DNA of 64,000 nucleotides, taken from NCBI RefSeq assembly GCF_002223055.1, contig NZ_NKFL01000005.1, positions 62,001 to 126,000 of the forward strand, given 5' to 3'. Of this stretch, positions 41,139-51,988 are shown piece by piece. Source of the stretch: Burkholderia sp. HI2500. GTDB taxonomy: Bacteria > Pseudomonadota > Gammaproteobacteria > Burkholderiales > Burkholderiaceae. The position numbers were made by a program, and so were the translations under genes. A model generated the notes under the pieces. The model was not told the DNA's origin. It saw nothing but the letters and a program-made list of their open reading frames with translations, and ran no database searches. Numbering within the stretch: position 1 is the first letter of the stretch; every line of letters starts with the position of its first letter.

Positions 41139-42032
41139 ATGACCGGCTATCGCGGCCGCTTCGCGCCGTCGCCCACCGGCCCGCTGCATTTCGGCTCGCT
41201 GGTCGGTGCACTCGCGAGCTGGCTCGACGCACGCGCGCACGGCGGCGCATGGCTCGTACGCATCGAGGATCTCGACGGCCCGCGCACGGTGCCGGGCGCC
41301 GCCGACGACATCCTCGCGACGCTCGCGCATTTCGGCATGACGCCCGACGAGCCGCCCGTCTGGCAAAGCACGCGCGATGCCGCGTATACGGCCGCGCTCG
41401 AACGGCTCGTCGCGGCCGGGCTCGTCTATCCGTGCGGCTGCACGCGCAAGGAAATCGCCGATTCGCTGCGCGCCGCGCACGAGCGCCATACGACGCTCGC
41501 GTACCCGGGCACCTGCCGCACCGGCCTGCACGGCAAGCCCGCGCGCGCGTGGCGGCTGCGCGTGCCGGACGGCGACGACGCGATCGTCACGTTCGACGAT
41601 CGCTGGCAGCACACGCAATCGCAGAACCTCGCGACCGAAGTCGGCGATTTCGTGCTGAAGCGCGCGGACGGCCAATGGGCCTACCAGCTCGCGGTCGTCG
41701 TCGACGATGCCGATGCGCACATCACGCACGTCGTGCGCGGCGCCGACCTGCTCGACTCGACCGCACGCCAGATCCACCTGCAGCACTGCCTCGGCGTGCC
41801 GACACCGCGATACCTGCACGTGCCCGTCGTCGTCGATGCGAACGGCGAGAAGCTCAGCAAGCAGACGGGCGCGACCGCGCTCGAACGCGACGATCCGCTG
41901 CCGGCGCTGCGGGCCGCGGCCGCGCACCTGGGCCTCGCGCCCGACGGCACGCTCGCTGGCACGACGCTCGATACGTTCTACGCCGCCGCCACGGCCGCAT
42001 GGGCGAGGCGCTTCGGGCCGCAGGCCGGCTGA
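41139..42032 (+). CDS. gluQ: Glutamyl-Q tRNA(Asp) synthetase
   Basis: A 297-aa truncated Glu[22 protein letters not shown] is the class I HIGH-region opening. [12 protein letters not shown] contributes zinc ligands, and [11 protein letters not shown] is the KMSKS counterpart. It lacks the anticodon-binding domain of GluRS, as GluQ does, and glutamylates queuosine-34 of tRNA-Asp. Confidence 0.95.
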   Translation: MTGYRGRFAPSPTGPLHFGSLVGALASWLDARAHGGAWLVRIEDLDGPRTVPGAADDILATLAHFGMTPDEPPVWQSTRDAAYTAALERLVAAGLVYPCGCTRKEIADSLRAAHERHTTLAYPGTCRTGLHGKPARAWRLRVPDGDDAIVTFDDRWQHTQSQNLATEVGDFVLKRADGQWAYQLAVVVDDADAHITHVVRGADLLDSTARQIHLQHCLGVPTPRYLHVPVVVDANGEKLSKQTGATALERDDPLPALRAAAAHLGLAPDGTLAGTTLDTFYAAATAAWARRFGPQAG

Positions 42033-42139
42033 CGCACACGGCACACCGGTTTCGCGGCGACCGGGCCTCAGCCGGATGCCGACCGCACCCCTCGCCGACG
42101 CCACACGCCCGCCTCCCCCATCAAACCGCAGCCCCAATG

Positions 42140-42171
42140 AAAAACGGGCACACGCTCATCGCATGCACCCG
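42140..42171 (-). terminator. Intrinsic terminator of rhlE
   Basis: In the minus-strand RNA the 11-nt arm CGGGUGCAUGC pairs fully (three G-U wobbles) with GCGUGUGCCCG around a 5-base loop and is followed by UUUUU. It lies about 45 bases after the rhlE stop. Confidence 0.65.
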
Positions 42172-42216
42172 CTTCTGCAGCAGCGCTCGCGCGCCGCGCC
42201 GTCACGCCCGCCCGGC

Positions 42217-43719
42217 TTACGCCGACGGCTTGCGCGGCATCCCGAACCCGCCGAGCAGTGCGGCGACCTGACGCTTCGGCCCCTTCTTCTCGGGCTGCTG
42301 CGCAGGCTGCGCGTCGTCCTGCTGCTTCGCCGGCGCCGACGGCTCATACGGCTTCAGGAAGAAATCGTCGACCGGCGCTTCGTGGCGACGGTGATGACCG
42401 CGCTCGGAACCGCCCGGACGGCGCCCCGATGCACCGCGATGCTCGTCGCGATCGCGACGGCCGCCTCGTTCACCGCCCCGCTCGCCACCGCGCTCGCTGT
42501 TGCGATCGCCGCCGCGGTCGTTGCCGCGCTCGTCGTGACGATGGCGCGCCGGCTTGTCGAGCGCGAGCGTCTGCACTTCGAGCGGACGCTTGATCAGCTT
42601 CTCGATATCGGCGAGCTGCTTGCGCTCGTTCGGGCTGCACAGCGACAGCGCGTCGCCCGTCGCACCCGCACGGCCGGTACGGCCGATCCGGTGCACGTAG
42701 TCTTCCGCGCTGAACGGCAGGTCGAAGTTGATCACGGCCGGCAGTTCGGCGATGTCGAGTCCGCGCGCGGCCACGTCGGTCGCAACCAGCGCCTCGATCT
42801 CGCCGCGCTTGAACGCGTCGAGCGCCTGCATCCGCTCGATCTGCGTCTTGTCGCCGTGGATCGCCGACGCGACCACGCCGTCGCGCTCGAGATTGCGCGC
42901 AAGCCGGCTTGCTCCGATCTTGCTGTTGCAGAACACGATCACCTGCTTGAGGCCGCGATCGCGCAGCAGCTGCACGACGGCCGCCTGCTTGTCGCCTTCG
43001 GCGACGTCGTAGACGATCTGCGTGACGTTCGCGTTCGTCGAGTTGCTGCGCGCGACTTCGATCGTCTGCGGGTTGCGCAGGTAGGTCGACGCGAGCTTCT
43101 TGATTTCGCCCGAGAACGTGGCCGAGAACAGCAGCGTCTGGCGCTCCTTCGGCAGCAGGTTCAGGATGCGCTGCAGATCCGGCAGGAAGCCCATGTCGAG
43201 CATCCGGTCGGCTTCGTCGAGCACGAGGATCTGCACCTGGCCGAGATTCGCCGTCTTCTGCTGCACGTGGTCGAGCAGGCGGCCCGGCGTCGCGATCAGG
43301 ATCTCGACACCGCGGCGCAACTCTGCCGACTGCGGGTTCATGTCGACCCCGCCGAACACGACCGCGCTGCGCAGCGGCGTGTGCTTCGCATACGCGTGCA
43401 CGTTCGCGGCGACCTGGTCGGCGAGTTCGCGGGTCGGCGTGAGGATCAGCGCACGCACCGGGTGGCGCGCCGGAGACGCGCTCGTGTTGGCCTGCGGCAG
43501 CAGGCGCTGGATGATCGGCAGCGAGAAACTCGCGGTCTTGCCGGTGCCCGTTTGCGCGGCGCCCATGACGTCGCGGCCGGCGAGCACGACCGGAATGGCC
43601 TGCGCCTGGATCGGCGTCGGCGTCGTATAGCCCTGCTCCGCAATGGCTTTCAGGATATCGGCGGCAAGGCCGAATTGATCGAAGGTTGCGTCGACGGGCT
43701 TGGCGACAGAATCGGACAT
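42217..43719 (-). CDS. rhlE: DEAD-box RNA helicase RhlE
   Basis: A 500-aa helicase. Q motif near FDQFGLAADILKAI, Walker A AAQTGTGKTAS, VLDEADRMLD (DEAD), SATFS and HRIGRTGRAG are all present. The C-terminal ~110 residues are Arg/Gly/Asp-rich (GGDRNSERGGERGGERGG) and probably bind RNA. RhlE helicases remodel ribosome assembly intermediates and mRNA. Start ATG 43719 begins MSDSVAKPVDATF. A -10-like box 200 bases upstream implies a long leader. Confidence 0.93.
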   Translation of the reverse strand: MSDSVAKPVDATFDQFGLAADILKAIAEQGYTTPTPIQAQAIPVVLAGRDVMGAAQTGTGKTASFSLPIIQRLLPQANTSASPARHPVRALILTPTRELADQVAANVHAYAKHTPLRSAVVFGGVDMNPQSAELRRGVEILIATPGRLLDHVQQKTANLGQVQILVLDEADRMLDMGFLPDLQRILNLLPKERQTLLFSATFSGEIKKLASTYLRNPQTIEVARSNSTNANVTQIVYDVAEGDKQAAVVQLLRDRGLKQVIVFCNSKIGASRLARNLERDGVVASAIHGDKTQIERMQALDAFKRGEIEALVATDVAARGLDIAELPAVINFDLPFSAEDYVHRIGRTGRAGATGDALSLCSPNERKQLADIEKLIKRPLEVQTLALDKPARHRHDERGNDRGGDRNSERGGERGGERGGRRDRDEHRGASGRRPGGSERGHHRRHEAPVDDFFLKPYEPSAPAKQQDDAQPAQQPEKKGPKRQVAALLGGFGMPRKPSA

Positions 43720-44166
43720 GGTGGCGTTTCGCTCAAAAGGCGCGGCGGGGACATCGTGCGTCAGGCCAGCCGGGCCTGCGCTCATCACAATTCGGAAATA
43801 GACGGAGCCGCGGCGCGCCGCGCGGCGCCGCTCTGGCGCTTGGGACCGGTTCAATGTGAACGCTGGACGCCAGGCCGTGCGGACTCCGTTCGGCGCGAAT
43901 GCCGGCGGAAAGGGGCGTATTGTAGCACTGCGCGGCCATCTGTCCGTGACAACGCGGCGAACGGCCACAACGGCGGTTCGCGCGGCAGGCCCGGGCAGGC
44001 CCGCGCGGTAGACGAATGACCCGATCGGACTAGCCCGATGGGCCGGCGGATGATTTCAGGGGTCCGATCCCCGATCGCCTGCGGCCACGCCGCGTATCCG
44101 GCCGTCAGGCCCGGGAGCCGGCCGCCGGCCGGCACCGGTTGCGCGATCCACGTTCCCGCCCGGCGC
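43720..44166. other. 447-bp gap: probable rhlE leader plus downstream space
   Basis: No protein gene. The right half includes self-complementary GC stretches (for example GGCCGGC repeats at 44110-44140) after the MliC gene stop. The left half, between the -10-like box at 43919-43924 and the rhlE start, would be transcribed as a leader of roughly 190 nt. Confidence 0.45.
43919..43924 (-). promoter_or_regulatory. Candidate -10 box for rhlE
   Basis: TACAAT on the minus strand (CTACAATACGCC). Initiation here leaves a long untranslated leader, a feature known for cold-shock DEAD-box helicase genes. Confidence 0.4.
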
Positions 44167-44547
44167 TCAGCCCTTCTTCTTTTTCTTCTCGACCTGCACG
44201 CAGTCGCCCAGCAGCGGCGGCGAGCTCTGGTCGGCGATCTCGTCACGCAGCGTCGCTTCCTTGCCCTTCGTCCACCACGTATAGCGGCCGGCCTGGTAGC
44301 GCGCGCCCGACGCCGACACGGTGTCGACGAACAGCATCTGCTTCCCGTTGACCGGCACGAGCGCGAAGCTCTGGCCGTTGCCCGCGAGCCAGTACGACAC
44401 GCGCACCGGCTGCTTCTGGTTCGCGCACTGGTAGACGGTGAACTGACGCGAATCGGCGTCGATCTCTTCGACGGTCAGCTGCGCGGCATGCGCGACGGAA
44501 ACGGCCGTGCCGGCGAGCGCGAGCGCGGCGAGGGTTTGGCGGATCAT
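44167..44547 (-). CDS. MliC-family lysozyme inhibitor-like protein
   Basis: A 126-aa secreted protein. The signal peptide MIRQTLAALALAGTAVSVAHA lacks a lipobox. The mature part has YQCANQKQPVRVSYWLAGNG and SGARYQAGRYTWWTKGKEATL, matching the MliC/PliC fold, whose loop blocks the active site of c-type lysozyme. The C-terminus ends in a Lys run. It would act in the periplasm. No operon partner is obvious; the small lipoprotein lies 81 bases upstream. Confidence 0.85.
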   Translation of the reverse strand: MIRQTLAALALAGTAVSVAHAAQLTVEEIDADSRQFTVYQCANQKQPVRVSYWLAGNGQSFALVPVNGKQMLFVDTVSASGARYQAGRYTWWTKGKEATLRDEIADQSSPPLLGDCVQVEKKKKKG

Positions 44548-44628
44548 GCAGGTCCTCTCACGAGACGGGTGGAAACGCGCCCTCGCGGGGCGCGTGATTA
44601 TTGTTGGCGATCGGGTCGGGTAGCGTGC

Positions 44629-44814
44629 TCAGGGATCGATGACGTCGGCACACGCGTCGGTCGGTGCGGCCGCGACATGACCGACGAGCGGCACGATCTT
44701 GAGCCCGGCCGAGGCCACCCGGCACGGTGCGGCCGCGAGCCCGCAACCCGCGAGGTTCACTGCAAGCGCCAGCGCGACGGCCAGCTTTCCGATACGCAGC
44801 CACTTCGGCGTCAT
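44629..44814 (-). CDS. 61-aa small lipoprotein (DUF6726-like)
   Basis: MTPKWLRIGKLAVALALAVN then LAGCGLAAAPCRV: a signal with lipobox LAGC and a 38-residue mature peptide containing GLKIVPLVGHVAAAPTDACA. It resembles short lipoproteins grouped as DUF6726 in proteobacteria; function unknown. Start 44814 is 18 bases after the purT stop on the same strand, so it is probably the last or middle gene of a purT-led unit. Confidence 0.7.
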   Translation of the reverse strand: MTPKWLRIGKLAVALALAVNLAGCGLAAAPCRVASAGLKIVPLVGHVAAAPTDACADVIDP

Positions 44815-44832
44815 CGTCCTCTCCTGATTACG

Positions 44833-46047
44833 TCAGCGGGCCGACACGGGCCGGACGGCCGCGGCGGCACGCTTCGCGCGTTCGCGGGCTTCGTCGACGG
44901 TCGCGCCGGTCGCCAGCGCGACGCCCATGCGCCGCTTCGCGAAACTTTCCGGCTTGCCGAACAGGCGCAAGTCGGCGCCCGGCACGGCAAGCGCGTCGCG
45001 CACGCCCTCGAACGCGATCCCGCGCTCGTCGAGCCCGCCGTAGATCACGGCCGACGCGGCCGGCGTACCGAGCGCCGGATCGACCGGCAGCCCCAGAATC
45101 GCACGCGCGTGCAGCTCGAATTCCGACTGACGCTGCGACGCGAGCGTGACGAGGCCCGTATCGTGCGGCCGCGGGCTCACCTCGGAGAACCACACGTCGT
45201 CGCCGCGCACGAACAGCTCGACGCCGAACATCCCGCGCCCGCCGAGCGCCTCGGTGACCTTGTGCGCGATCTCGCGCGACTTCTCGAGCGCCACCGCGCT
45301 CATCGGCTGCGGCTGCCACGATTCGACGTAGTCGCCCGCGACCTGCACGTGACCGACCGGCTCGCAGAAATAGGTGCGGGTGGCGTTCGTCGCCGGATCG
45401 ATCGCGCGCACGGTGAGCTGCGTGATCTCGTAGTCGAAATCGACGAAGCCCTCGACGATCACGCGGCCGTGGTTCACACGCCCGCCCGCCATCGCGTAGT
45501 CCCACGCCGGCTTCACGTCGGCCTCGGTCTTCACGACCGACTGCCCCTTGCCCGACGACGACATCACGGGCTTGACGACGCACGGCATGCCGATCTTCGC
45601 GATCGCCGCGCTGAACGCCTCGAACGAATCCGCGAACGCATACGGCGAGGTCGGCAGGCCGAGCTCCTCGGCCGCGAGCCGGCGGATCCCTTCGCGATTC
45701 ATCGTGAGCTGCGTCGCCCGCGCGGTCGGGATCACTTCGGCGAGGCCGGCCGCCTCGATCGCCGCGAGCGCGTCGGTCGCGATCGCCTCGATCTCCGGCA
45801 CGATCAGGTGCGGGCGTTCGGCTTCGACGAGCGCGCGCAGCGCGGCGGCGTCCGTCATGTCGATCACGTGCGCGCGATGCGCGACCTGGTGGCCCGGTGC
45901 GTCCGGATAGCGGTCGACCGCGACGACTTCGACGCCGAGCCGCTGCAACGCGATGATGACTTCCTTGCCGAGTTCGCCGGCGCCGAGCAGCATGACGCGC
46001 GTGGCCGAGGGTGAGAGCGGCGTACCGAGCCGCTGACCGATCTGCAT
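44833..46047 (-). CDS. purT: Formate-dependent GAR transformylase PurT
   Basis: A 404-aa ATP-grasp enzyme. [51 protein letters not shown] and [14 protein letters not shown] are family motifs. It formylates GAR using formate and ATP in purine synthesis, an alternative to folate-dependent PurN. Its substrate comes from PurD, encoded at 16.5 kb here. Start ATG 46047. Confidence 0.96.
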   Translation of the reverse strand: MQIGQRLGTPLSPSATRVMLLGAGELGKEVIIALQRLGVEVVAVDRYPDAPGHQVAHRAHVIDMTDAAALRALVEAERPHLIVPEIEAIATDALAAIEAAGLAEVIPTARATQLTMNREGIRRLAAEELGLPTSPYAFADSFEAFSAAIAKIGMPCVVKPVMSSSGKGQSVVKTEADVKPAWDYAMAGGRVNHGRVIVEGFVDFDYEITQLTVRAIDPATNATRTYFCEPVGHVQVAGDYVESWQPQPMSAVALEKSREIAHKVTEALGGRGMFGVELFVRGDDVWFSEVSPRPHDTGLVTLASQRQSEFELHARAILGLPVDPALGTPAASAVIYGGLDERGIAFEGVRDALAVPGADLRLFGKPESFAKRRMGVALATGATVDEARERAKRAAAAVRPVSAR

Positions 46048-46260
46048 GTGATTACCCGCTTCTGGTGGAGGACGAAAACGGCTCCGATGTTAACACGCGC
46101 CACGGCGCCGGTTTTGCGCGTTTCGCCGTGCCGGCAACCGGCCGCGGGCCGCTCGCGAGCAGGCTGCGAACGTTTTCACGCGTGAAGTGTCGGCTCGCCT
46201 GCCGCGGGGCGGGTGCGTTACTCTTACGCCTTGATCAGAATCCGATGAGGAACGAGGCTC

Positions 46261-46803
46261 ATGTCCCACCTGTCCGCCGCACGCGCACGCACCGGCCTGC
46301 TTCGTCCGTTGCGCGCGCCGCTCTGCGCGTTGACGCTTGCCACGCTTCTCGCCGCCTGCGCGATGCCGACCCACCCCGATTCCGCCGCCCCCGCACCCGA
46401 CCCGTACAACCCGGCCGCCGTCCAGCTGCTCGACGACACGAGCTGGGAACTCACCAGCTGGCTGAACGCCGACGGCACGCAGCGCGCGATCCCGCACGGC
46501 GACAACGGCGAGCCGATCAAGCTCGCGCTGTCGACCGAATCGGGCATCCGGCGCGCCAGCGGGTTTTCGGGCTGCAATCGCTACATGGGCACCTACGCGA
46601 TCAAGAACGGCCTGTTGAGCTTCGGGCCGCTCGCCGGCACGCGAATGGCCTGCCCGAATACGCTCGGCGGCCAGCTCGAAACCGCGTACCTCGACGCACT
46701 CGCCCACGTCGACAAGACCGGTGTGCAGATGCGCGAGCCGCAGCAATTGCAGATCGTGACCACGTCCGGCGCAACGTTGACCTTCACGCACCGGAGCCCC
46801 TGA
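46261..46803 (+). CDS. META-domain (HslJ-like) lipoprotein
   Basis: A 180-aa lipoprotein. The signal ends in lipobox LAAC (Cys near residue 37). The META domain includes SWELTSWLNADGTQ, ASGFSGCNRYMGTYAIKNG and the C-terminal ETAYLDALAHVDK...LQIVTTSGATLTFT. META/HslJ proteins are linked to stress and antibiotic tolerance without a settled biochemical role. The ribosome site AGGAACGAGG precedes the ATG. Divergent from purT. Confidence 0.85.
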   Translation: MSHLSAARARTGLLRPLRAPLCALTLATLLAACAMPTHPDSAAPAPDPYNPAAVQLLDDTSWELTSWLNADGTQRAIPHGDNGEPIKLALSTESGIRRASGFSGCNRYMGTYAIKNGLLSFGPLAGTRMACPNTLGGQLETAYLDALAHVDKTGVQMREPQQLQIVTTSGATLTFTHRSP

Positions 46804-46980
46804 TGCACGGCGCGCGCGAAGGCCGACCGACCGCCTTCGCGTGGCGCGCCACACGCGTGTGCCAGCCACACGCGTCGCGCGGCGTGAATCGGATGCACGC
46901 CGCGTTAGAGTCTTGTTCGCCGGCCGGTTAAACTCGGCGGGTCGCGCCACGCGCGCCCCTCCCCACTCCTGTTTCAAAGC

Positions 46981-49900
46981 ATGCACACGGTTGTCTTCGG
47001 CTGGTTCGGCATCTCCGCCGTCTGGTTCCTCCTTCTCTTCTGGCGTCTCGTGCAGGCGATGCTGCCTGGCGGTGTCGGGCTTGCCGGCCGCGGCTCGATC
47101 CGTCTGTGGCTCGGCTTCGCCGCGGTGTTCGTGGCGAGCTGCACGCTGACGAGCCCGCTGTCGGGCCCCGACACGAACGCGCTCGGCCATGCGTTCTCGG
47201 CAGGCTTCGCCCACGTGTTCGGCCCGATCGGCACGCCGGTCGCGATGGTCGTGCTGTTCTTCGCCGGGCTGCCCTGGCTGACCGGCATCGGCTGGCGGCA
47301 GTTCGCCGCGTGGGTCGATACGTCGTTCGGCGTCAAGCTGGCGCGCGACGGCGGTGACGACGAAGCGCGCGGCATCGCCGACCTGCCGCGCAGCGCATTG
47401 CATCGCGACGACGACATCGTCCAGCCGACCACCGCGCATACCGTCAATTCGATGGCGCCCCGCCAGAACGGCCGGTATTCGCGCCCGACGCTGTGGAAAC
47501 CCGACCCGCAGGCGCGGCCGAAGCCGCGCAGCAGCACGCCTGCGCGCCCGCACGTGGAACCTGTTGCGCCGTCGGGCTGGTTGAAGCCGGCCGCGCCCCA
47601 GCGCAGCATGCCGACACCGCCCGCCCCGATCACGCCGGCCAGCGCGATGCCCCCGCCGACGACCGGCAGCACCGCCAGCCTCGCGCGCGCAGCAGCGAAC
47701 TCGCAAGTCCCGCGCCCCGATCCGGCCCCGCTTCCTGCCGGATTCGAACCCGTCCGCCCGCGGCCGACTGGCGCGCGACCCGCCACCGCCGCGTTGAAGC
47801 CGACCCCGCCGCGTACCACGGTCACGCCGCGGCCGGCCACCGCGCAGCCGCAGCGCCCGCCGGTACGCCCTGCCGCCGCAGCAGCAGCCGGTTCGGCCGG
47901 CCTGCCGCCGGATGCGGCACGACGTCGCCCGGCGCAGCCAACGCCGGCGCGAGCGCCCCTCTATGCCTGGACGGAAAAGCCCGCCGCGCCGATCACGCCG
48001 GCGCCGAGCGTGCACGACACGCTGCGCTCGATCGAAGCCAGCACCGCGCAGTGGGCGACGCTGGGCGGTGCGCAGGACGATGCCGGGCACGCGGCGGCGG
48101 CAGCGGCAACCGTGGCCGGTGTGGCCGCGACGGCGGCCGGCGTGGCAGCGCCAGCAGCAGCGGCCGCGCCGACCGGGATCACCTCCGCGGCCCACGGCCT
48201 CGCGGCGCATGACGCCAGTGCGCCGCTCGCCTACGATCCGCCGCCGACATACGACGACAACGCACCGATCGTGCTCGACGCGTTCAATCCGGCAGCGCCC
48301 GCTGTCCATGCACCGGTTGCCGATGCGGGCGCCGTGGCAGTCGACGCCACCGCACCGCACGCGTTGTCGAATTCCGGCATCGCTGATGCCGCGTTCCCGC
48401 ATCACGCCAATGACGAGATCCGGCACGCCGACGATGTCGCTGCCGCTATCGCACCGGCATCGGGAATCTCGCCCGCGCCGACGTTCGACGCGCCCATCGA
48501 CCTCGCGCCGTGGGAGGACCTCGCCAGCCAACCGGTGTCCGCGTTCGACGCATCCGCCTGGAACCCGGTCGCCGAGTCATCGACCGATGTGACGGAATCG
48601 GAACCGGCCCATGCCGGTTCCGCGCAGCTCGGAAACGAGGCGGTTCACGACCTCGCCGCGAGCAACCCGGCATCCATCGATACCGACGACAAGTACACGG
48701 CGCATCCGGCGCCTGCAATCGATCGCACCACATCGGCCAGCGTGCCGCCGGGCATCGCCAATGCACACGCCGACGTGCAACCCGCCGGGAACAGCACGCC
48801 GTTCACGGCCCTCCCCTCTTCGCCGATCGCCGAAACGACGCCACGCGCAAGTGTAGAAACCAGGCCGTTTGCGGCGGCGGCACCGGTCGCATCGATTGCC
48901 GCACTGGAAGCTGCCAAGTCGGATACGGTGGAACCTGCAGCGCCGCTGGCGGCAACCGCTGAAGGCACCGCACCGGCGACAGCATGGACGTGGACGCCTG
49001 CGACGGCGCAACCGGCCCCGACGAATACGCCTGTCACCGCGGAATTGCCGAAATCGCCGGTTGCCGCTCAACCGTTTGCCGCCACGCAAAAGGCTTCGGC
49101 AAGCACTGCGTCGCCGCTCGTCGGCACCGCGTACGGTTCGACCGCGCAAGCGCCTGCATCCGCCTCAGGCATTGCGCCTGTCGCCGTTACTGCCTCGTCG
49201 GATGGTGTGACCGACACGGCATCCGGTTCGCTGGCTCAACCGGCTGCGTCGACCGTTGCAGCCGTTCCGTCGGCATCTGCGATCGGCGTAACCGGCACTG
49301 CGTCGGCTCCGCTTTCGCAGCCCGCCGCTTCGACATCGAACACTGCACCCGTCGCGCCGGCATCCCCGATCGGCGTGACCGGCGCCACGCCGGCTTCGCT
49401 TTCGCAACCAGCTGCGTCGGCAGCGAACACTGCACCCGTCGCGCCGGCATCCCCGATCAGCGTGACCGGAGCCACGTCGGCTTCGCTTTCGCAGCCGACC
49501 GCTTCGACATCGAACACTGCACCCGTCGCGTCGGCATCTCCGATCGACGTGACCGGCACTGCGTCGACCTCGCTTTCGCAACCAGCCGCGTCGGCATCGA
49601 CCGTTGCGGACACGACTTACGGTTCGTTCCCCCGCGCATCAACACCCGCGTCGCCCGCATCGCCCGTTGCGCCCGCCGCGGCGCCGTCGACGGCCAGCTC
49701 GACGGCCTCGGCATCCGGTTCGAGCGCGCCGGCGATCGCTACCACGACGCCCGTGAATGTCGTGTCCGGCTCGGTCGCGGCTCCATCCGCCGCGCCTGCC
49801 CCGACACATCCGGCCACCCCATCAGCCTCGTCGACCGGTACGACATTCGGCACCTTTGCCCCCTCAGGCGCAATCGCATCGCAGTCGGTCGCAGGCCTGC

Positions 49901-51888
49901 CCATGCCGCCGGCCCCTGCCGCCACGACGGCAACGTCCTCCGGCGCAGTCGCACCGATTACCACCGCCGCGGCGCCCCCCGCGCAACCGATCGCCAGCTC
50001 GCCCGTCGCGCCAGCCGGCTCGCTGACGTCCTTCGGCGCAACCACTGCGGCGCTGGCTCCGTCGATCGCTTCCGCGCCTGCAGCCGTCGAAGCCACGACG
50101 TTCGCCCCCCCGGCCGCCGCGACCTCGTCGCCGGCAAGCTGGTCCGTGTCGAATGTCTCCGCGGCACCGTTAGCTACATCGCCCGTGGCACCGCCGCAAC
50201 CCGCAGCAACGATCCCCGACGCGAGCCTGTCCGCACTGGCGGCAGTCACGACCGTACCGGCGCCCCCCACTGCCCCGCCGGCCGCAGCAACCACCCAGGT
50301 AACCGAACCGACCGCACCTACCGCAGCCGGCTCGCCCGCCCCCGACACCCCCGCGCGCCAGCCGCGCCCGAACGCATTCGAATTCCACGCACCCGCGTCG
50401 TTCAGCGTCGAACTGCCGACGCTCGACCTGCTCGAGCCTGCGTCCGCGTCCGGCGACATCGAAACGATCACCGAAGAACACCTCGCGCAAACCGCGCAGG
50501 TGATCGAACAGCGGCTGCAGGAATTCAAGGTGCCGGTGACGGTGGTCGGCGCGTCCGCCGGCCCCGTGATCACGCGCTTCGAGATCGAACCCGCGCTCGG
50601 CGTGCGCGGCAGCCAGATCGTCGGGCTGATGAAGGACCTGTCGCGCGGCCTCGGCCTCACGTCGATCCGCGTCGTCGAGACGATTCCCGGCAAGACCTGC
50701 ATGGGCCTCGAACTGCCGAACGCGAAGCGGCAGATGATCCGCCTGTCGGAGATTCTCGAGTCGCGCCCGTACCAGCACTCGGCGTCGCAGCTGACGATCG
50801 CGATGGGCAAGGACATCACCGGCCACCCGGTCGTCACCGATCTCGCGAAAGCGCCGCACATGCTCGTCGCGGGCACGACCGGCTCGGGCAAGTCGGTCGC
50901 GATCAACGCGATGATCCTGTCGCTGCTGTACAAGGCGACACCCGAGGACGTGCGACTGATCATGATCGACCCGAAGATGCTGGAGCTGTCGGTCTACGAA
51001 GGGATCCCGCACCTGCTCGCGCCGGTCGTCACCGACATGAAGCTCGCGGCGAACGCACTGAACTGGTGCGTCGGCGAGATGGAAAAGCGCTACCGGCTGA
51101 TGTCGGCCGTCGGCGTGCGCAACCTCGCGGGCTTCAACCAGAAGATCCGCGACGCGGAAGCGAAGGAAAAGAAGATCGGCAACCCGTTCTCGCTGACGCC
51201 CGAGGATCCGGAGCCGCTGTCGACGCTGCCGCTGATCGTCGTCGTGATCGACGAGCTGGCCGACCTGATGATGGTCGCCGGCAAGAAGATCGAGGAACTG
51301 ATCGCCCGCCTCGCGCAGAAGGCGCGTGCGGCCGGCATCCACCTGATCCTCGCGACGCAGCGTCCGTCCGTCGACGTGATCACGGGGCTGATCAAGGCGA
51401 ACATCCCGACGCGCGTCGCGTTCCAGGTGTCGTCGAAGATCGACTCGCGCACGATTCTCGACCAGATGGGTGCCGAATCGCTGCTCGGGATGGGCGACAT
51501 GCTGTTCCTGCCGCCGGGCACCGGTTATCCGCAGCGCGTGCACGGCGCGTTCGTCGCGGACGAAGAAGTGCACCGGGTCGTCGAGTACCTGAAGCAGTTC
51601 GGCGAGCCGCAGTACGAGGAAGGGATCCTCGACGGCCCGACGGCCGACGGCGCGACGCAGGACCTGTTCGGCGATGCGCCGGACGCGGAAGCCGATCCGC
51701 TGTACGACGAAGCCGTCGCGTTCGTCGTGCGCACGCGGCGCGCGTCGATCTCGTCGGTGCAGCGGCAGTTGCGCATCGGCTACAACCGCGCCGCGCGCCT
51801 CGTCGAGCAGATGGAGGCGGCCGGGCTCGTGTCGCCGATGGGCATCAACGGCAGCCGCGAGGTGCTCGTGCCGGCCGCGGCCGACTGA
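46981..51888 (+). CDS. ftsK: FtsK-family DNA translocase with giant low-complexity linker
   Basis: A 1635-aa protein. The N-terminus has about three membrane helices (residues 1-110). Residues ~140-1130 are an Ala/Pro/Thr/Ser-rich linker. The motor domain begins near [13 protein letters not shown] (~1140). Walker A is GTTGSGKS (~1298-1305) and Walker B is [12 protein letters not shown]. The gamma winged-helix domain ([20 protein letters not shown]) closes the protein. FtsK pumps DNA at the septum. The linker is longer than in E. coli FtsK (1329 aa total). It may be a second FtsK paralog of the organism. Confidence 0.93.
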   Translation: MHTVVFGWFGISAVWFLLLFWRLVQAMLPGGVGLAGRGSIRLWLGFAAVFVASCTLTSPLSGPDTNALGHAFSAGFAHVFGPIGTPVAMVVLFFAGLPWLTGIGWRQFAAWVDTSFGVKLARDGGDDEARGIADLPRSALHRDDDIVQPTTAHTVNSMAPRQNGRYSRPTLWKPDPQARPKPRSSTPARPHVEPVAPSGWLKPAAPQRSMPTPPAPITPASAMPPPTTGSTASLARAAANSQVPRPDPAPLPAGFEPVRPRPTGARPATAALKPTPPRTTVTPRPATAQPQRPPVRPAAAAAAGSAGLPPDAARRRPAQPTPARAPLYAWTEKPAAPITPAPSVHDTLRSIEASTAQWATLGGAQDDAGHAAAAAATVAGVAATAAGVAAPAAAAAPTGITSAAHGLAAHDASAPLAYDPPPTYDDNAPIVLDAFNPAAPAVHAPVADAGAVAVDATAPHALSNSGIADAAFPHHANDEIRHADDVAAAIAPASGISPAPTFDAPIDLAPWEDLASQPVSAFDASAWNPVAESSTDVTESEPAHAGSAQLGNEAVHDLAASNPASIDTDDKYTAHPAPAIDRTTSASVPPGIANAHADVQPAGNSTPFTALPSSPIAETTPRASVETRPFAAAAPVASIAALEAAKSDTVEPAAPLAATAEGTAPATAWTWTPATAQPAPTNTPVTAELPKSPVAAQPFAATQKASASTASPLVGTAYGSTAQAPASASGIAPVAVTASSDGVTDTASGSLAQPAASTVAAVPSASAIGVTGTASAPLSQPAASTSNTAPVAPASPIGVTGATPASLSQPAASAANTAPVAPASPISVTGATSASLSQPTASTSNTAPVASASPIDVTGTASTSLSQPAASASTVADTTYGSFPRASTPASPASPVAPAAAPSTASSTASASGSSAPAIATTTPVNVVSGSVAAPSAAPAPTHPATPSASSTGTTFGTFAPSGAIASQSVAGLPMPPAPAATTATSSGAVAPITTAAAPPAQPIASSPVAPAGSLTSFGATTAALAPSIASAPAAVEATTFAPPAAATSSPASWSVSNVSAAPLATSPVAPPQPAATIPDASLSALAAVTTVPAPPTAPPAAATTQVTEPTAPTAAGSPAPDTPARQPRPNAFEFHAPASFSVELPTLDLLEPASASGDIETITEEHLAQTAQVIEQRLQEFKVPVTVVGASAGPVITRFEIEPALGVRGSQIVGLMKDLSRGLGLTSIRVVETIPGKTCMGLELPNAKRQMIRLSEILESRPYQHSASQLTIAMGKDITGHPVVTDLAKAPHMLVAGTTGSGKSVAINAMILSLLYKATPEDVRLIMIDPKMLELSVYEGIPHLLAPVVTDMKLAANALNWCVGEMEKRYRLMSAVGVRNLAGFNQKIRDAEAKEKKIGNPFSLTPEDPEPLSTLPLIVVVIDELADLMMVAGKKIEELIARLAQKARAAGIHLILATQRPSVDVITGLIKANIPTRVAFQVSSKIDSRTILDQMGAESLLGMGDMLFLPPGTGYPQRVHGAFVADEEVHRVVEYLKQFGEPQYEEGILDGPTADGATQDLFGDAPDAEADPLYDEAVAFVVRTRRASISSVQRQLRIGYNRAARLVEQMEAAGLVSPMGINGSREVLVPAAAD
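49276..49620 (+). repeat. Four 87-bp tandem repeats inside ftsK
   Basis: Units begin at 49276, 49363, 49450 and 49537, each encoding 29 residues of the form S(A/P)I-x-VTG(T/A)xxxxLSQPxAS..., residues 766-880 of FtsK. A degenerate earlier copy starts near 49198. Units differ by scattered substitutions, so they are diverged rather than freshly duplicated. Length variation between strains is likely. Confidence 0.85.
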
Positions 51889-51956
51889 GCGCGGCGGCCG
51901 GTCGGCCGCCGTCAGCCGATACGGGCGCGCCGGGAAACCGGCCTCCCCGACACACG

Positions 51957-51986
51957 AAGGGCGCTGCATCGGCAGCGCCCTTTTTC
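51957..51986 (+). terminator. Intrinsic terminator of ftsK
   Basis: GGGCGCTGC-atcg-GCAGCGCCC followed by TTTTT: a 9-bp perfect stem, 4-base loop and T-run, 70 bases after the ftsK stop and just before the end of the convergent lactonase gene. Confidence 0.85.
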
Positions 51987-51988
51987 AT

